Below, one piece after another: positions 1 through 10,385 of a DNA stretch of 64,000 nucleotides. The first letter of the stretch is position 1. Each line of letters begins with the position of its first letter. Origin of the DNA: Impatiens glandulifera (taxonomy: Eukaryota; Streptophyta; Magnoliopsida; Ericales; Balsaminaceae); assembly GCF_907164915.1 (NCBI RefSeq), contig NW_025919439.1:62001-126000 (forward strand), read 5' to 3'. The notes under the pieces were generated by a model. That model was not told the DNA's origin. It saw nothing but the letters and a program-made list of their open reading frames with translations, and searched no databases. The position numbers and the translations under genes were made by a program.

Positions 1-367
1 TCAGACTACCGGTTCTGCATTATCGGTTTCGCTTCTTTACATGTCGGACTCGCAACATTTAATATAATACCGGATTTCAAATTACCGGTTGCTCTTATGT
101 GACAATTTTGGCATTTGCTCAGCTTCCCTAAAATAACAAAACTCTAATTATTATTTTCAGCTGATGAGATTCGAACCCTTGTCACCTGTGTGATAGGCAA
201 GAGTACTTATCACTGAACTATAACACCTTTTGTTATCTTTAAAACAATTAATATACTTGATATGACTTAGCAGTTATATATATATAATTTAAAAAATATA
301 TATATATTTAATTGAACTTAGTTTTATCCATTCATTATTACACCTTTTCAAAAATTATATTCTAACA
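1..367 (-). mobile_element. Partial LTR of a Sirevirus-like Copia element (3' LTR, minus strand)
   Basis: Read on the minus strand this sequence begins TGTTAGAATA right after a polypurine tract, the same start (TGTTAGAAAA) as the LTRs of the complete element at 14872-28877. It also contains the many ACCGG motifs typical of that family (for example near 8, 91 and 110). The other end lies outside the window. Inside it sits a tRNA-like SINE candidate and two short (TA)n runs around 280-310. Confidence 0.6.
155..240 (-). mobile_element. tRNA-derived SINE-like segment
   Basis: On the minus strand there is an A-box-like TAGTTCAGTGATAAG and, about 40 nt further, a B-box-like GGGTTCGAATC, with an anticodon-arm-like CCT-ATCACAC-AGG between them. 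The spacing fits a Pol III internal promoter. The acceptor and T stems do not pair properly, so this is not a working tRNA gene. A tRNA-derived SINE head inserted in the LTR is the best reading; its ends and target-site duplication are not resolved. Confidence 0.5.
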
Positions 368-480
368 ATTTCTCCCTTTTAGATTAATTAATCTAAATAT
401 TCAAAACCCTGTAATCGTTGGCTACTTATATTAAGTTAATTTTCATTTAATTTTAACAAATTCCAATTACCTTTTAACCC
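368..480 (-). other. Polypurine tract and 3' internal end of the minus-strand Sirevirus-like element
   Basis: On the minus strand the segment reads GATTACAGGGTTTTGAATATTT and then, after about 15 nt, AAAAGGGAGAAAT directly before the LTR start at 367. The same order is found at 27565-27619 in the complete element. The sequence is non-coding. The join to the next LTR-like block at about 481-490 is not clean. Confidence 0.6.
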
Positions 481-489
481 CGTTAGAGG

Positions 490-1904
490 TGAAGACCTGT
501 TTCTATTCTCGTGACAAATCTTCGCGAGCACTTAAATCAGATTCAAGTGCAGAATTACTCGCTAAATTTGAAGCGTATTGATGCAAGATAAATAAGACAA
601 CAATATATAGACACATAGTTGTTTATGGATGTTCCGAGATAAAAATTCTACATCACCTCTTCTTCTGTTTTTATAAGGATTCACTAGAAAACTTTAACTT
701 GTATAGCCTTTAACAAGCTCGATCAAAAACCCATGTATTAACAATGTTTGTTCTAAACTCCTAGCTCTCACTCTGTTGAACAGACACCCTCTGTTCAACC
801 TACAACGCTTAATATTCTTAACGGATGTTACAAAAAATTCTCTCTCAACTTAACTTAATAGAAAATAAAAAGTATACAAATTACAACTAGGATGGTGAGA
901 GAGTGATATTATTCGTAGATGAACAAAGTCAAAAGAACTAAGTAGAAGAGCTAAAAAGAATCACACTTCTTTTTGATTAAGATCCACTTATATGTATGAG
1001 TCACAACCGCTTTACATTCAATGATGGCGTGTTGTAGAGCTATGTGTGCTGATGTAGCGTAGCTCTACTTGAGTGCTATAGCCGCACTTGAGTATCATAG
1101 ACCTACTTGAATAACGTGTGACTATTGAGCTTCTTAGAGGGTTTGTATTAATGATACTCGGTGGTTAATGCTACGGTCGATTCTGAATATTTATATATGG
1201 TATTATTTCGCTCATTACTGTACGTGCTGATGTGACATTATACTGTTTATCGGGCGATGAACAAGGAAGATGAACGAGCGCTACTTCAGTCTTCTGTTGA
1301 AGCCTAGATGTCTACTAGTTCTTCTTCATACAAGAGCGTCTTTTGAATCCTTGACATCGACTAGCGCTTCTTCAGATCAGAGCGTCTATTGAAGTATAGA
1401 CGTCTACTAGCGCTTCTTTAGACCAGAGCGTCTGTTAAAGCTTAGACGTGTACTAGTGCTTCTTCAGACTAGTGCTTCTGTTGAATCCTAGACGTCTACT
1501 AGCGCTTCTTCAGACCAGAACGTCTGTTGAAGCCTAGACATCTACTATCGCTTTTTCAGACCAGAGCGTCTACTGAAGCCTAGACGTCTTCTAGCGCTCT
1601 TTACACCAGAGCGTTTGTTGAAGCCTAGACGTATCCTAACGCTTTAGCACTACTTTCGTTATCTTGTCAAACAGTTATCACATGAGCTGTTCCTGCACAA
1701 AGACTAGTACACAACTTATTTTTATTCAAAAATGCATCCTTAAAGCTTTATATGAACACATAATTAAAATCATGTTGTATTGATTAAACTAGTTCTTATT
1801 CACCTAAGTTAATTTTAATCAATTCACATGTTTTTCCTTAATTAATTATTTCTTTAATTAATTTATTTATTATTCTTTTCTTAATTAACTTATTCGAATA
1901 CACA
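490..1904 (-). mobile_element. LTR-like fragment with internal minisatellite (minus strand)
   Basis: The order of blocks matches the LTRs at 22652-24297, 39806-42091 and 63456-64000 read on the minus strand: a CACTTGAATC-type block (about 515-560), a 'gttgtttatggatgttccgag' block (about 620-645), a run on to a 'GTTGAACAGA' block (about 775-790), and then a minisatellite towards the LTR start. It is diverged from those LTRs, and its minisatellite is a different unit. Candidate ends TG at 490 and CA at 1904 show no matching target-site duplication, so the limits are approximate. Confidence 0.5.
1275..1645. repeat. 46-bp minisatellite, about 8 degenerate copies
   Basis: The unit runs AGCGCTTCTTCAGACCAGAG followed by CGTCTGTTGAAGCCTAGACGTCTACT in two halves, 46 bp in all, repeated with substitutions. 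Each unit contains the perfect palindrome TAGACGTCTA and a CTTCAGACC / GTCTGTTGAAG inverted pair, so each can fold on itself. It occupies the presumed U3 part of the LTR-like fragment. Confidence 0.8.
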
Positions 1905-1959
1905 ATCATCCACGATGTCTACGCTGACAGATTTTGAGCTGCTCCCTTGGACAAAGCAC

Positions 1960-2995
1960 TTTCGTGAAAAACAATGGTTCTTCATGGACTACGAGCTCAA
2001 TCCCATCATATATTTCCTGAAATATGAAGTAAATCTAACTTTATGATGGAAATGCAACAAAGGTTGAAACCTGACAAAAGAGCATATGTCCATGATAGCA
2101 GGATTATATGCCCCACCATAGAAGAATTTTGAGATATCCTAATGATAGATAACACAAATGTTATACATCTGAATTCATTTATAGACTCGATGTCTATTAG
2201 AAGACTTCTACAAAAGGAGTATCACTACTCCGAAATAACCTCTGGTGCCATCATCATTGGTATGAGCATCAATCTCTCGGCTTAGACCGAGATGAAAATC
2301 AAAGATGGAGAAGTCCCGGTAGCAACGGAATCATCTATAATCACAAGGTCAATCATACCCAGTCATTTCTTAATCATTCCGTCAAATAATAGGCCTTTCT
2401 CAAGAATCATTGATGTACCACATCAATTGCGAGAAGGAAATAAGAATCCTTCTGGCATTGTCTAGGCAAAAACACTAATGGACTTGAACAGCTCGTATCG
2501 ATTCTCTACCATGAGTAAAAGGGGTTCCCCTAACCCTCTACATCTGACTGCTTGACAAGCTCAAGTGCCTACCGCCACTTCTTCCTGACAACGTGTTATC
2601 TCCTTTCGCCTAGTACCAAAGAATGAGGGAGGCATTTCCAGAACTCCTGGTACTAGACGATGATGAAATCTATGTCATTCTTCCCTAGTATCCCATCAAG
2701 AAAATAACTTTCATGATGGAGGATAAATTAAATCAAGAAAATAACTTTCATAACTTTCACCTACTACAATACTCACGAGTTGTTCAAACAATTCAACTAT
2801 AGCCACATTGCACCTATTGTCGCAACCGATACGCCTATAACCCAAAGTGTCTATGTAGAATACCTCGAATGATGGAACGATGCTCTTTAGCTAAATATCA
2901 TTCTAAAGCGAAGGAAATACTGGAACTTATCACCAACTACTATGAGAGAGCACAACAAGCTAAGGAGGAAGAACTCACTAATATCGTAGATGACA
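1960..2995 (+). pseudogene. Upstream ORF of Tat-like Gypsy element, broken
   Basis: A reading frame with several stops gives a run such as ...RIICPTIEEF-stop-DIL... around 2095-2140, then NPLHLTA around 2537. The CPT(I/L)EEF pattern resembles the N-terminal DUF7745-like domain found upstream of gag in some plant Gypsy elements; this is family recall, not a search. It is followed by a stretch ending ...EEELTNIVDDNVRI-stop at about 3008, rich in Glu and Lys. The role of this ORF in Tat/Ogre elements is not known. At least five in-frame stops make it a pseudogene. Confidence 0.45.
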
Positions 2996-3008
2996 ATGTT
3001 AGGATTTA

Positions 3009-3249
3009 GGAAGTTTTCTCTTTCGTCTAGCACTTTTTCCTTTTAGACTCATTTGAAATATTTCAATAAGAGAGTCTCTCTATAACAAACGTTGCGAGAG
3101 TATGTTTATATACAACTCTATATTTATTTATCTACTCGAATCATCTCTCTTTATTTCCTTTAAGCGCTTTTCCATTTGTATTTTACTACATCTACAACAT
3201 CTTCATCTCTCCCTCTATTCTTCATAGTTTTCTAGTTACTTTTGAATAA
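3009..3249 (+). other. Non-coding stretch between upstream ORF and gag
   Basis: This pyrimidine-rich sequence lies between the upstream ORF and the gag trace and shows no reading frame similar to either. The second Tat-like copy has a comparable T-rich stretch before its gag (about 29480-29610). Confidence 0.4.
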
Positions 3250-4215
3250 GTACGGCCCCACAAAGAAGAGATCCAAGAACTGGACATTTTGTGCGCCAAA
3301 CAATGGTCAAAGGAACTCCAAAGAATGATAAGGATATATATAGTATATCCAATTGAATTTGCTGAGATGAAAGCTACTATTTTCATGTGATTGAACAGTT
3401 AGCGATATTAACAAGCTTGATGACTAAGCGTTCCATCCCTGTTCAGGAACAACCATCCTCATCACGATGTCCACCACTAGCTATACCTATTGCAACTCCG
3501 ATTGGGATTAATCTTTAGACTTGTCATAATGTGGAAGAAGAATTTCTCTATGAAGAGCCTCTTAAACACGATAATAGGTCAGCAAGGACTCATCCAGAAG
3601 TTGTTGAGAACCCTAACGCCCAAAAAAATAACAAACCATATGATCATTCATCATACAAAATACGAGGTATAAATGGCTAAATTGAATGCTAACTAGGCCA
3701 TGTTCCAAAAACAACTCAATTAATTGACTAAAGGTATGAAAAATGTCGAATGAGGAATGATCCCTTTTGGGATAAAACTACATTCTCTATCAAAGTATGT
3801 AGGCAAGACTGACCCTATTTATTTCTTTCAAATATACATCATGGCTATGACACCTTTATATTTGGGAGAACCAATATTCCTCCATCTATTTCTATAGTAT
3901 TTACATGGTGCGGCCCTATGTTGGTATCACCAAAAGAAGATAGCTTATCTTCAAACTATTGAGAAACTCACATTAGCTTTCATAGAACGTTTCAACATAC
4001 ATTTCAACTTAGAACAGTCCGAAAAGATGCTCAAGAATGTGAAACAAGGAAAAAATGAGAAATTTGCGGTCTTCGTCGAAAGGTGGAAAGTTATTGCTAA
4101 AGAGATCGATCTCTACCTAGCGAGCAAAGAGAAATCGACATGATTTTAGATAATGTTAACGACCGATATTATGTTGGATTCGCCGTCAAAACTTCTTAAA
4201 CTGAGCAATAACATC
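3250..4215 (+). pseudogene. Gag, Tat/Ogre-like Gypsy, broken
   Basis: Structural protein of the virus-like particle in Gypsy elements. In shifting frames one reads GAALCWYHQKK (about 3908-3940), then FIERFNIHFNLEQ and KNVKQGKNEKF up to about 4070. This is the retrotransposon gag pattern in which a W-Y-x(n)-F-x(2-3)-F core is followed by K-Q-x(n)-F. The second copy at 29600-30989 has the parallel WYHQKKALYLQSIEEL and ERFSIYLNLEL runs, so the two are the same family. There are stops and frameshifts, and no zinc knuckle survives because the frame runs into integrase at about 4216-4260. Confidence 0.7.
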
Positions 4216-5332
4216 GAAAAAACCTTTGATAAAGAAATAAAAGAAGTACACGCAGGTCCCGAATCACCACGGATCATACAAGAAGTATATGTAGGTGTGT
4301 GTGGTCCACACATGAATGACATAGCCCTTTCCCAGAAAATACTATGTATTAGACATTATTGGCAAAACATCGAGCAAGAGTGTCTCATCTAAGTGAAAAG
4401 CTGTCACACTTGTCAAATCTATGCTAATCTATAGCATACTCCAGCATCTTTATTGTGTTGCATGACCTCACCATGGCCCTTTTCGACATTGGGTATAAAT
4501 GTCATCGGGAAAATCTATCCCCATTCTTCAATTAACATGAAATCATACTCGTATCCATTGACTACTTCTCTAAATGGGTCGAAGCATCGTCCTATAAGAT
4601 TCTCAAATCTATCCAAGTTGAGAAGTTCATTTGCGTCAATATCATCGCTCGGTACGCAGTGCCTCACGCCATTATTACAAAGAATGGAAGACACTTCCAT
4701 GGAAAGTTTTATTCTTACTCAAAGAGTTCAAGATTGAACTTCACAAATTTTTTCCTTATCGACCCCAAAATAACAGTGTGGTCAAAGAGGCAAACAAGAA
4801 TGTGATTAGGAACATCAAGAAGATGACCATCACATATTAGGATTGGAATGAAAAACTTCTATTTACCTTATGGGGATATTGTATGACTACTCGAGCATCG
4901 ACATACAAAACTCCTTTTTCTCTAGTTTACGGTACGGACGTTGTATAACCTATCAAGATTGAAATTCCCACATTGAGAGTCTTGTTGGAATCTCACGTCA
5001 TTGAAGAAGATTGAGTAAAATCTCGATAAAACTAGTAGACATTGATGGAAGACCACGAGTTGGATGCGTTATGCAAACCTCAGGCTTACCAGAAACAAAT
5101 GGATGATACCTTTAATAGAAACTTCAAGCCCAAGAACCTAGAAGAAGGTAACTTGGTGCTCAAGGTATCCTGAGAATTGTTAGACATTAGGGGCAAGTTT
5201 CGACCACAAAGGGAAGATCCCTTCCTCATCAAGAAAATCCTCTCTAAAGGTGTAGTTCACCTTTCTACAATAGAAGGTAGAGAGCTTATTGCTCCAAACA
5301 ATCTTGACGCCCTACAACTCTATTATGTGTAA
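4216..5332 (+). pseudogene. Integrase and pol C-terminus, Tat/Ogre-like Gypsy, broken
   Basis: Integrase inserts the cDNA copy into host DNA. The zinc-binding part is visible as GVCGPHMN (about 4293-4316), a YW.N.E..C stretch and KSCHTCQIYA (about 4395-4424). The core follows in another frame, with IDYFSKWVEA (about 4556-4584) and an ITKNG run where the family has an invariant Asp-Asn-Gly, so a catalytic Asp is replaced. Then come YRPQNN (4760-4777), TPFSLVYGTD (4911-4940) and a tail with GNLVLKV and RGKFRPQ, ending with YYV and the TAA at 5330-5332. There are many stops and at least three frameshifts. It follows gag directly, so about 3 kb of pol is missing. Confidence 0.8.
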
Positions 5333-5339
5333 TATCGTT

Positions 5340-5630
5340 TCGCACAATATCATGGCTCCAATCTAGTCTTAGTAGGATATCACGACTCCAATCTAGCCTT
5401 AGAGGATTATAAAGGCTCCATTCCAGCTTTAACAGGATTATTACAGCTTCAATCCAGCCTTAGTAGGATTATCACGGCTCCAATCCAGCCTTACTAGGAT
5501 TATCATGTCTCCAATCCAGCCTTAGCAGGATTATCACGACTCTAATCCTTCCATAGTAGGATTATCTCATCTCCTAATCCAGCCTTAGCGGGATTATTGC
5601 GGCTCCCAATCCAGCCTTACCATGATAAGA
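5340..5630 (+). repeat. 31-bp tandem repeat in the Gypsy 3' untranslated region, about 9 copies
   Basis: The unit is AGGATTATCACGGCTCCAAT followed by CCAGCCTTAGT (31 bp), with variation between copies. It starts directly behind the end of pol. Tandem repeats between pol and the 3' LTR are a known habit of Tat/Ogre elements. Confidence 0.85.
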
Positions 5631-5639
5631 ACAAGATCA

Positions 5640-5960
5640 TTTCCTACCCAGAAATGATTACCTCAACCTCTAGTACTATACAGTTATGTCATAGCTCCCC
5701 AGAGTTAGTCCCCATCTAGGATATGACTAATCGACCTTTAGTATTGTATTACTACGTCATTCCCAGAGCTAGTCCCAACCTCGAATGGACGAATCGAACC
5801 GCTATTCATGTACAACCATGTTGATATTCCCCAACAGTTAGTCCCTAACTCAAATTGACTAAACAACCTCTAATATTGTATTACTTCGTTGGAAAATCCA
5901 CAACTAGAACTCAACTTCAAATGGACTATTCGACCCCTAGTTTTGTATAACTACATCACA
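5640..5960 (+). repeat. Degenerate ~64-bp tandem repeat, 4-5 copies
   Basis: Copies share GACTAATCGACC, CTAGTATTGTATTACTACGTC and CCCAGAGTTAGTCCC in that order, with heavy drift. It lies next to the 31-bp array within the Gypsy 3' untranslated region. Confidence 0.65.
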
Positions 5961-8597
5961 TGAAGAAATGGAGAACTACGTGAGATCTGATTTTTTCAAA
6001 TAAAATTAAACAATATATCATGGAAAAAACGAAGATACATAGGAAACCTTTATAGAGGTCCAGTCTCAAATGCCAATATAAAACGAAGAAAAATGAATGA
6101 ACTATTTCTATATCTATCTCCGCAGGTTCTTAGGACAACGAGAACTTTGATTCTTTTCATCAACTGGTGATAAGGAATTTAGGAAAAAATTAAGGAAAAA
6201 AGTCAAGGAAATCTCCTTCAATTAAAATATAATTGATATCCCCAAACAAAACCCCCGAATTTACGGAAAACTCCAATCGACTGATATCCTTAATAATCTC
6301 GTTCTCGTGCTACGCGGTTATCTCAAATGTTAACCCTTTTGGGAAGGCTTTTGAAAAAGAATTGAAATAAACGCTCAAAAGCCAAACCAAAGCCACAATC
6401 TAAGAAAGGACGTCTCATTCCCCTTTGTACAAGAGAACGGAGAGAACTAGACTCAAGGCTTCAAAAATCCCCCGCAGGTTGAGGTGAAGTCATCGTTCAT
6501 GCTCACTCGGGTGGCTGTCATGATGACTATCACAAGTGTAGAAGGTATTGATTTCTTGTTATACACCCCATGGACAAAAAATATAGAAAACACTCCCGTG
6601 TAGATTGAGGTGTTGAAATCACCATTTATGCTCCCTCGAGTGGTTGTCCTGAAGACTATTGCAAGAGCAAAACGTATCGATTCCTCCAAATATACCTAGG
6701 AAGTAAAAAAACAGAAAAAAAGAAAAAATTCCTCAACTAGAAAGTTGAAACTCTCTCTGTGACTATACTCAGAATAATCGAACATTCAATGGATTACGAC
6801 CTATGGAGAATGAAATAAAAAAATATAATTGAATATATTTTTTTTTATGGTCACCTTCCCTACAAGTTGATGATTTGGATAATCGTCTACATGAGATATA
6901 ATTTATCATCCATATTTTAACATAGGATTAAAAAGACTTGGGATCTTTCAAAATGAGAAAATCTTTACTAAATTGCAAGAATGCTCGTAGCTTAGCCACA
7001 AACACGTTTTGAATCTAAGTTAGCCTGATACATGATTAGGATCAAGATTTCTTCAGCTCTCAAACCTTGTTTAAAAAGAATTAAGAATGTTTCATCCCCA
7101 AGCCACTTTTGTTAAAGCTCCTCACACCACAAATAAATAATGGCGTCATGATGCATGAAAGGATAATATGCATTCCTTCCTCGTAACGAATGATGATAAA
7201 ACGGATGGTCGATTTGTCATCCAGCTGTGAAGGTCTCTTTGTAAGACCAAAAACATATAGAATATGTGCAATCCTCCTTTGAAAGTGATATAAACCCCCT
7301 AAGAGTCAGTTGTTTTAATCAAGTTGCAAAGAATCATTTTGGCACACTAAAACCCAAAAGTTTCCTTTGAGACAACACTTTCGATGTTTCACCTAGCTGT
7401 GATGGGCACTTTTCCAAACCAAAAGGAAAAGCTCTATAGGAAAATTTCTTAAGGATTAAAAATCCTCACAAAATCGATGGTTTTTACCCAGTTTCTAAAG
7501 ACGTTTCGTAACATTAAAGCCAAAGTTTCCTTCGAAACAAAGCAGCTGATGTTTCACCCAGTTGCGATGCACACTTTGTCAAATCCAAAAAAGATAAGTT
7601 GTCAATTAGAAAAACTCCTTTCGTGAAAATTCCCAAACGGGAGAAGGATATTTCAATAAATAGTGAAGGTCATTTTGTACAACACCTCTCTAAAGCCCAT
7701 TTCTGATATACATCTATGTAGGTTATTATCATAACATATCCCTAACAAAAAAGGCATTGCCAGATTATTGGTATGACCTATTCCTCAGAGTGTGTGTTTT
7801 CACCTATCCCCTATCAAAGTGAGCCCTATCTTCGAATAAGTATCCATGCAGGTTGTTGTTATGACCAATCCCCACTAGAGTGATTGTTATCACCTATCCA
7901 TTCAAGATGATTGTTATCACCTATCTTGTCTATAGGTCATTGTTATAACCTATATCTTCTACATGATTATTATCATCCCCAAAATGAAATTGTTGCTATA
8001 TTCCCCACACAACGTGATTGTTATCACCAACAAACGTGATAATTGTCCCGTCACCTAGAAGATCTTCCTTCATCCTCAGTAGAGAAAATCTCTTCATTCC
8101 CCATGAAAGTCCTAGTTGTGGATACCACTCATATAGTAAGCCCCTATCTCATTATAGGCATGCTCGAGAGTCATTATAATAACTAATCTCTAGTAGTGGT
8201 TTCTGTTTATTAGCAAACGTGGTGTGATTATTATCACTTTCCCCGAGAGTTTTATCTCTATCCCATTGAAATTTTATTCCCAAGTGAGGATTCCTCATTA
8301 AAGTCAAACTTCTTAATAGGTAGTATTATTGGCATGAGACTCTTCCTCCAAAAGAGTTCTTTTCACCCCCTAGGTGAGGCCTATTTGTTGATAGGCACCA
8401 TCGGTCATTGTTATTACGGGATTGATATGATAATTTATTCCTAGTTGGAGTCCAACTTACTCTTCAACATGGTAAGAGTATTGTAATAGTCTATCCTTAG
8501 CAAGATTCAAGAAAGTAAAGAATAAGACATTATCATGACTCATCCCCAATAGCATTCACTCGTCTTCCCAACATATGATAAGACTATTATAATAGTC
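5961..8597 (+). other. Gypsy 3' untranslated region with further degenerate repeats
   Basis: No gene is seen. Within it: (a) a two-copy repeat of about 145 bp at 6465-6690, with shared GGTTGAGGTG, TCAC(C)ATTTATGCTC and GTGGTTGTC blocks; (b) two or three copies of a ~190-bp unit at 7200-7640, with the shared CAGCTGTGATGG / GATGTTTCACC / AAAGTTTCCTT blocks; (c) many loose copies of GTGATTGTTATCACCTATCC at 7700-8590, containing the short dyad GTGATNNTNATCAC. All fit a fast-evolving 3' untranslated region of a Tat/Ogre element. A run of T at 6837-6846 has no clear meaning. Confidence 0.6.
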
Positions 8598-8609
8598 TGC
8601 TAAACAGAT

Positions 8610-8969
8610 TTTTCAAACCGGCCATTCATTACAAGTTTTAAATATTTATTCTAAATAATCAAAAAGGGAGAAATTGATAAGAAAAATTAAGTAAGTTAAT
8701 TTTCAAACCGGCCATTCATTACAAGTTTTGAATATGTATTCTAAATAATCAAAAAGGGAGAAATTGATAAGAAAAATTAAGTAAGTTAATTTTCAAACCG
8801 GCCATACATTACAAGTTTTGAATATTTATTCTAAATAATCAATAAGGGAGAAATTGATAAGAAAAGTTAAGTAAGTTAATTTTCAAACCGGCCATACATT
8901 ACAAGTTCTGAATATTTATTCTAAATAATTCAAAAGGGAGAAATTGATAAGAAAAAATAAGTAAAGTTA
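8610..8969 (+). repeat. 90-bp tandem repeat spanning polypurine tract and LTR start, 4 copies
   Basis: Copies start at 8610, 8700, 8790 and 8880 with TTTTCAAACCGGCCAT and contain AATCAAAAAGGGAGAAATTG, the polypurine tract of this family, then TGATAAGAAAAATTAAGTAA, the LTR start. A diverged fifth start occurs at 8970. Copies differ at only a few bases, so the expansion is fairly recent. Confidence 0.9.
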
Positions 8970-9522
8970 ATTTTTGAAATCGGATAGAAAAACTAAACAA
9001 TTGTTAACTTCTATGTGCAGGAACAGATCAAATCGTATAAACCGGCTGGAGCCTCATGAACCGGCTGTTGAAACACTTCAAAGAAATCCAGTTCCAAGTG
9101 ATCAAGTCAAGATCAGAGGAACCGGTTTTAACCCTTCCAAGAGACCGGCTAGCAAAGACAAAGTTTACATTCCAGCCGGACTATACTATGTAAGAAACAA
9201 ACCGGAAACTACAATCTGCAGAATTGACGTAATATGATGAAATAGACGTGTCTCGAAGGGATAAAAGAAGATAAGATCCGATCAGAAGCATGCGAGGAAA
9301 GCAATGATGATTTACTGATCCGACGTTGACAACCGGAAGGTGCATGCCTGACACGTTTTCGAATCTGCAAACCGGCAACGTCATCTTTACCTGAGGAGTG
9401 TCTGCATGCTTGCCAAGTGTTGAGTAAGGTGAAACGTGCAAGTAACCTCCCTGCACCGGCGTGATGCTGGATTAACCAACCCCACGGTGAGAGAAGAATG
9501 TGACTGTTGGGATCGTCCTTAC

Positions 9523-9530
9523 TATAAAAG
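9523..9530 (+). promoter_or_regulatory. TATA box of the Sirevirus-type LTR
   Basis: TATAAAAG in the context CTATAAAAGGAAG. The same motif is at 15494 and 28211 in the paired LTRs of the complete element, at the same relative place in the LTR, which supports it as the element's Pol II promoter. Confidence 0.7.
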
Positions 9531-10168
9531 GAAGACGAAGCGACCTCATTAATGGCAAACATAACAAACGATCAAGCGACACAATTTACAAAAATCTTAG
9601 AGAGATAAAGAAATCTTACGAACGATCCAAAACCGGTGTGTCATTAACTGGAAGCTTTGTGTGTGTGTTTGTGTTGTACTTGTGTATTACATCAAGAGTG
9701 AATTGGTGTAACCGGCGAGTAGCGAGTTGGGCTCGACCGGCATTGTAATTGTTGTAACTTTGAAAGTTAGTGGAGATCCTTCTCATAACCTGAGAAGAAG
9801 GGGTGACGTAGGAGGGTTTGCTCCGAACACCCTTAAAAAATCTTGTCTCGTGTTATTTCCTTCATTTTACTGCCTACTCACCTAACCTAACCAAAATCAA
9901 TCTTACTCCTTATATCAAAAACCGGTCCACTCATATCTCCAAAACCTACTCCTTCTAAACATCATCTAAGTCGCATATGTTGCTTCAGACTGAAACAGAC
10001 ATTTCCGCCCTTGAACCCGGTTCAAGAGTCTGTGACAGTTTGCGAAGTGCTGAGAACGGTTATAGTCTCTAACCGGACTATCACCAAAGTGTTGTGTGTG
10101 TTGTAAGAGGTCACCCTTCAAGAAACCGGAAACACCCCGGTCCTCCAAGGGCGTCCCCGATCCTAACA

Positions 10169-10370
10169 TAGTTTATTCCCGATAGAACACGACATGCAAA
10201 GGAAGATCACATGATATCCCAACTATGAGTCATTGTTATGACTCCTCACTATATCTGGTATCATCCAGGTTTTAGTTTTTTACCTCACTATTGGTTAGGG
10301 TACAATTTTTTATGGTCAAACCTCGTACCCAAGTTTTCCAAAAACTAAGTTTGTTTTATTCAAATTTAGT
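10169..10370 (+). other. Continuation of Gypsy copy 1 3' untranslated region
   Basis: After the inserted LTR, the GAGTCATTGTTATGACTCC motif resumes the style of repeats seen before 8597. No gene is present. Confidence 0.55.
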
Positions 10371-10385
10371 TCGAGAGGGGCATTC
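10371..10385 (+). other. Polypurine tract of Gypsy copy 1
   Basis: TCGAGAGGGGCATTC lies directly before the TGTAAG start of the LTR. A GAGAGGGG(GG)CATTCTGTAA join is typical of Tat/Ogre elements. It primes plus-strand DNA synthesis. Confidence 0.75.

Larger units (their letters stand above)
8598..10168 (+). mobile_element. Sirevirus-type LTR with a rearranged 5' side, inserted in the Gypsy element
   Basis: The block ends ...GATCCTAACA at 10168, just like the LTRs at 14872-16107 and 27620-28877, and is followed by TAGTT (10169-10173). TAGTC at 8593-8597 precedes a TG start at 8598, giving a 4-of-5 target-site duplication. A normal-length LTR (8945-10168, 1224 bp, start TGATAAG) is preceded by four 90-bp repeats that span the polypurine tract and the LTR start, so this is not a plain solo LTR. 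Confidence 0.75.

Noticed and set aside
155..240. Functional tRNA-Val gene
   Set aside because: No matching acceptor stem and a mismatched T stem.
9181..9562. Overlapping minus-strand ORFs of 91 and 117 codons
   Set aside because: They lie in the U3/R part of a Sirevirus-type LTR and have no conserved counterpart in the other LTRs.
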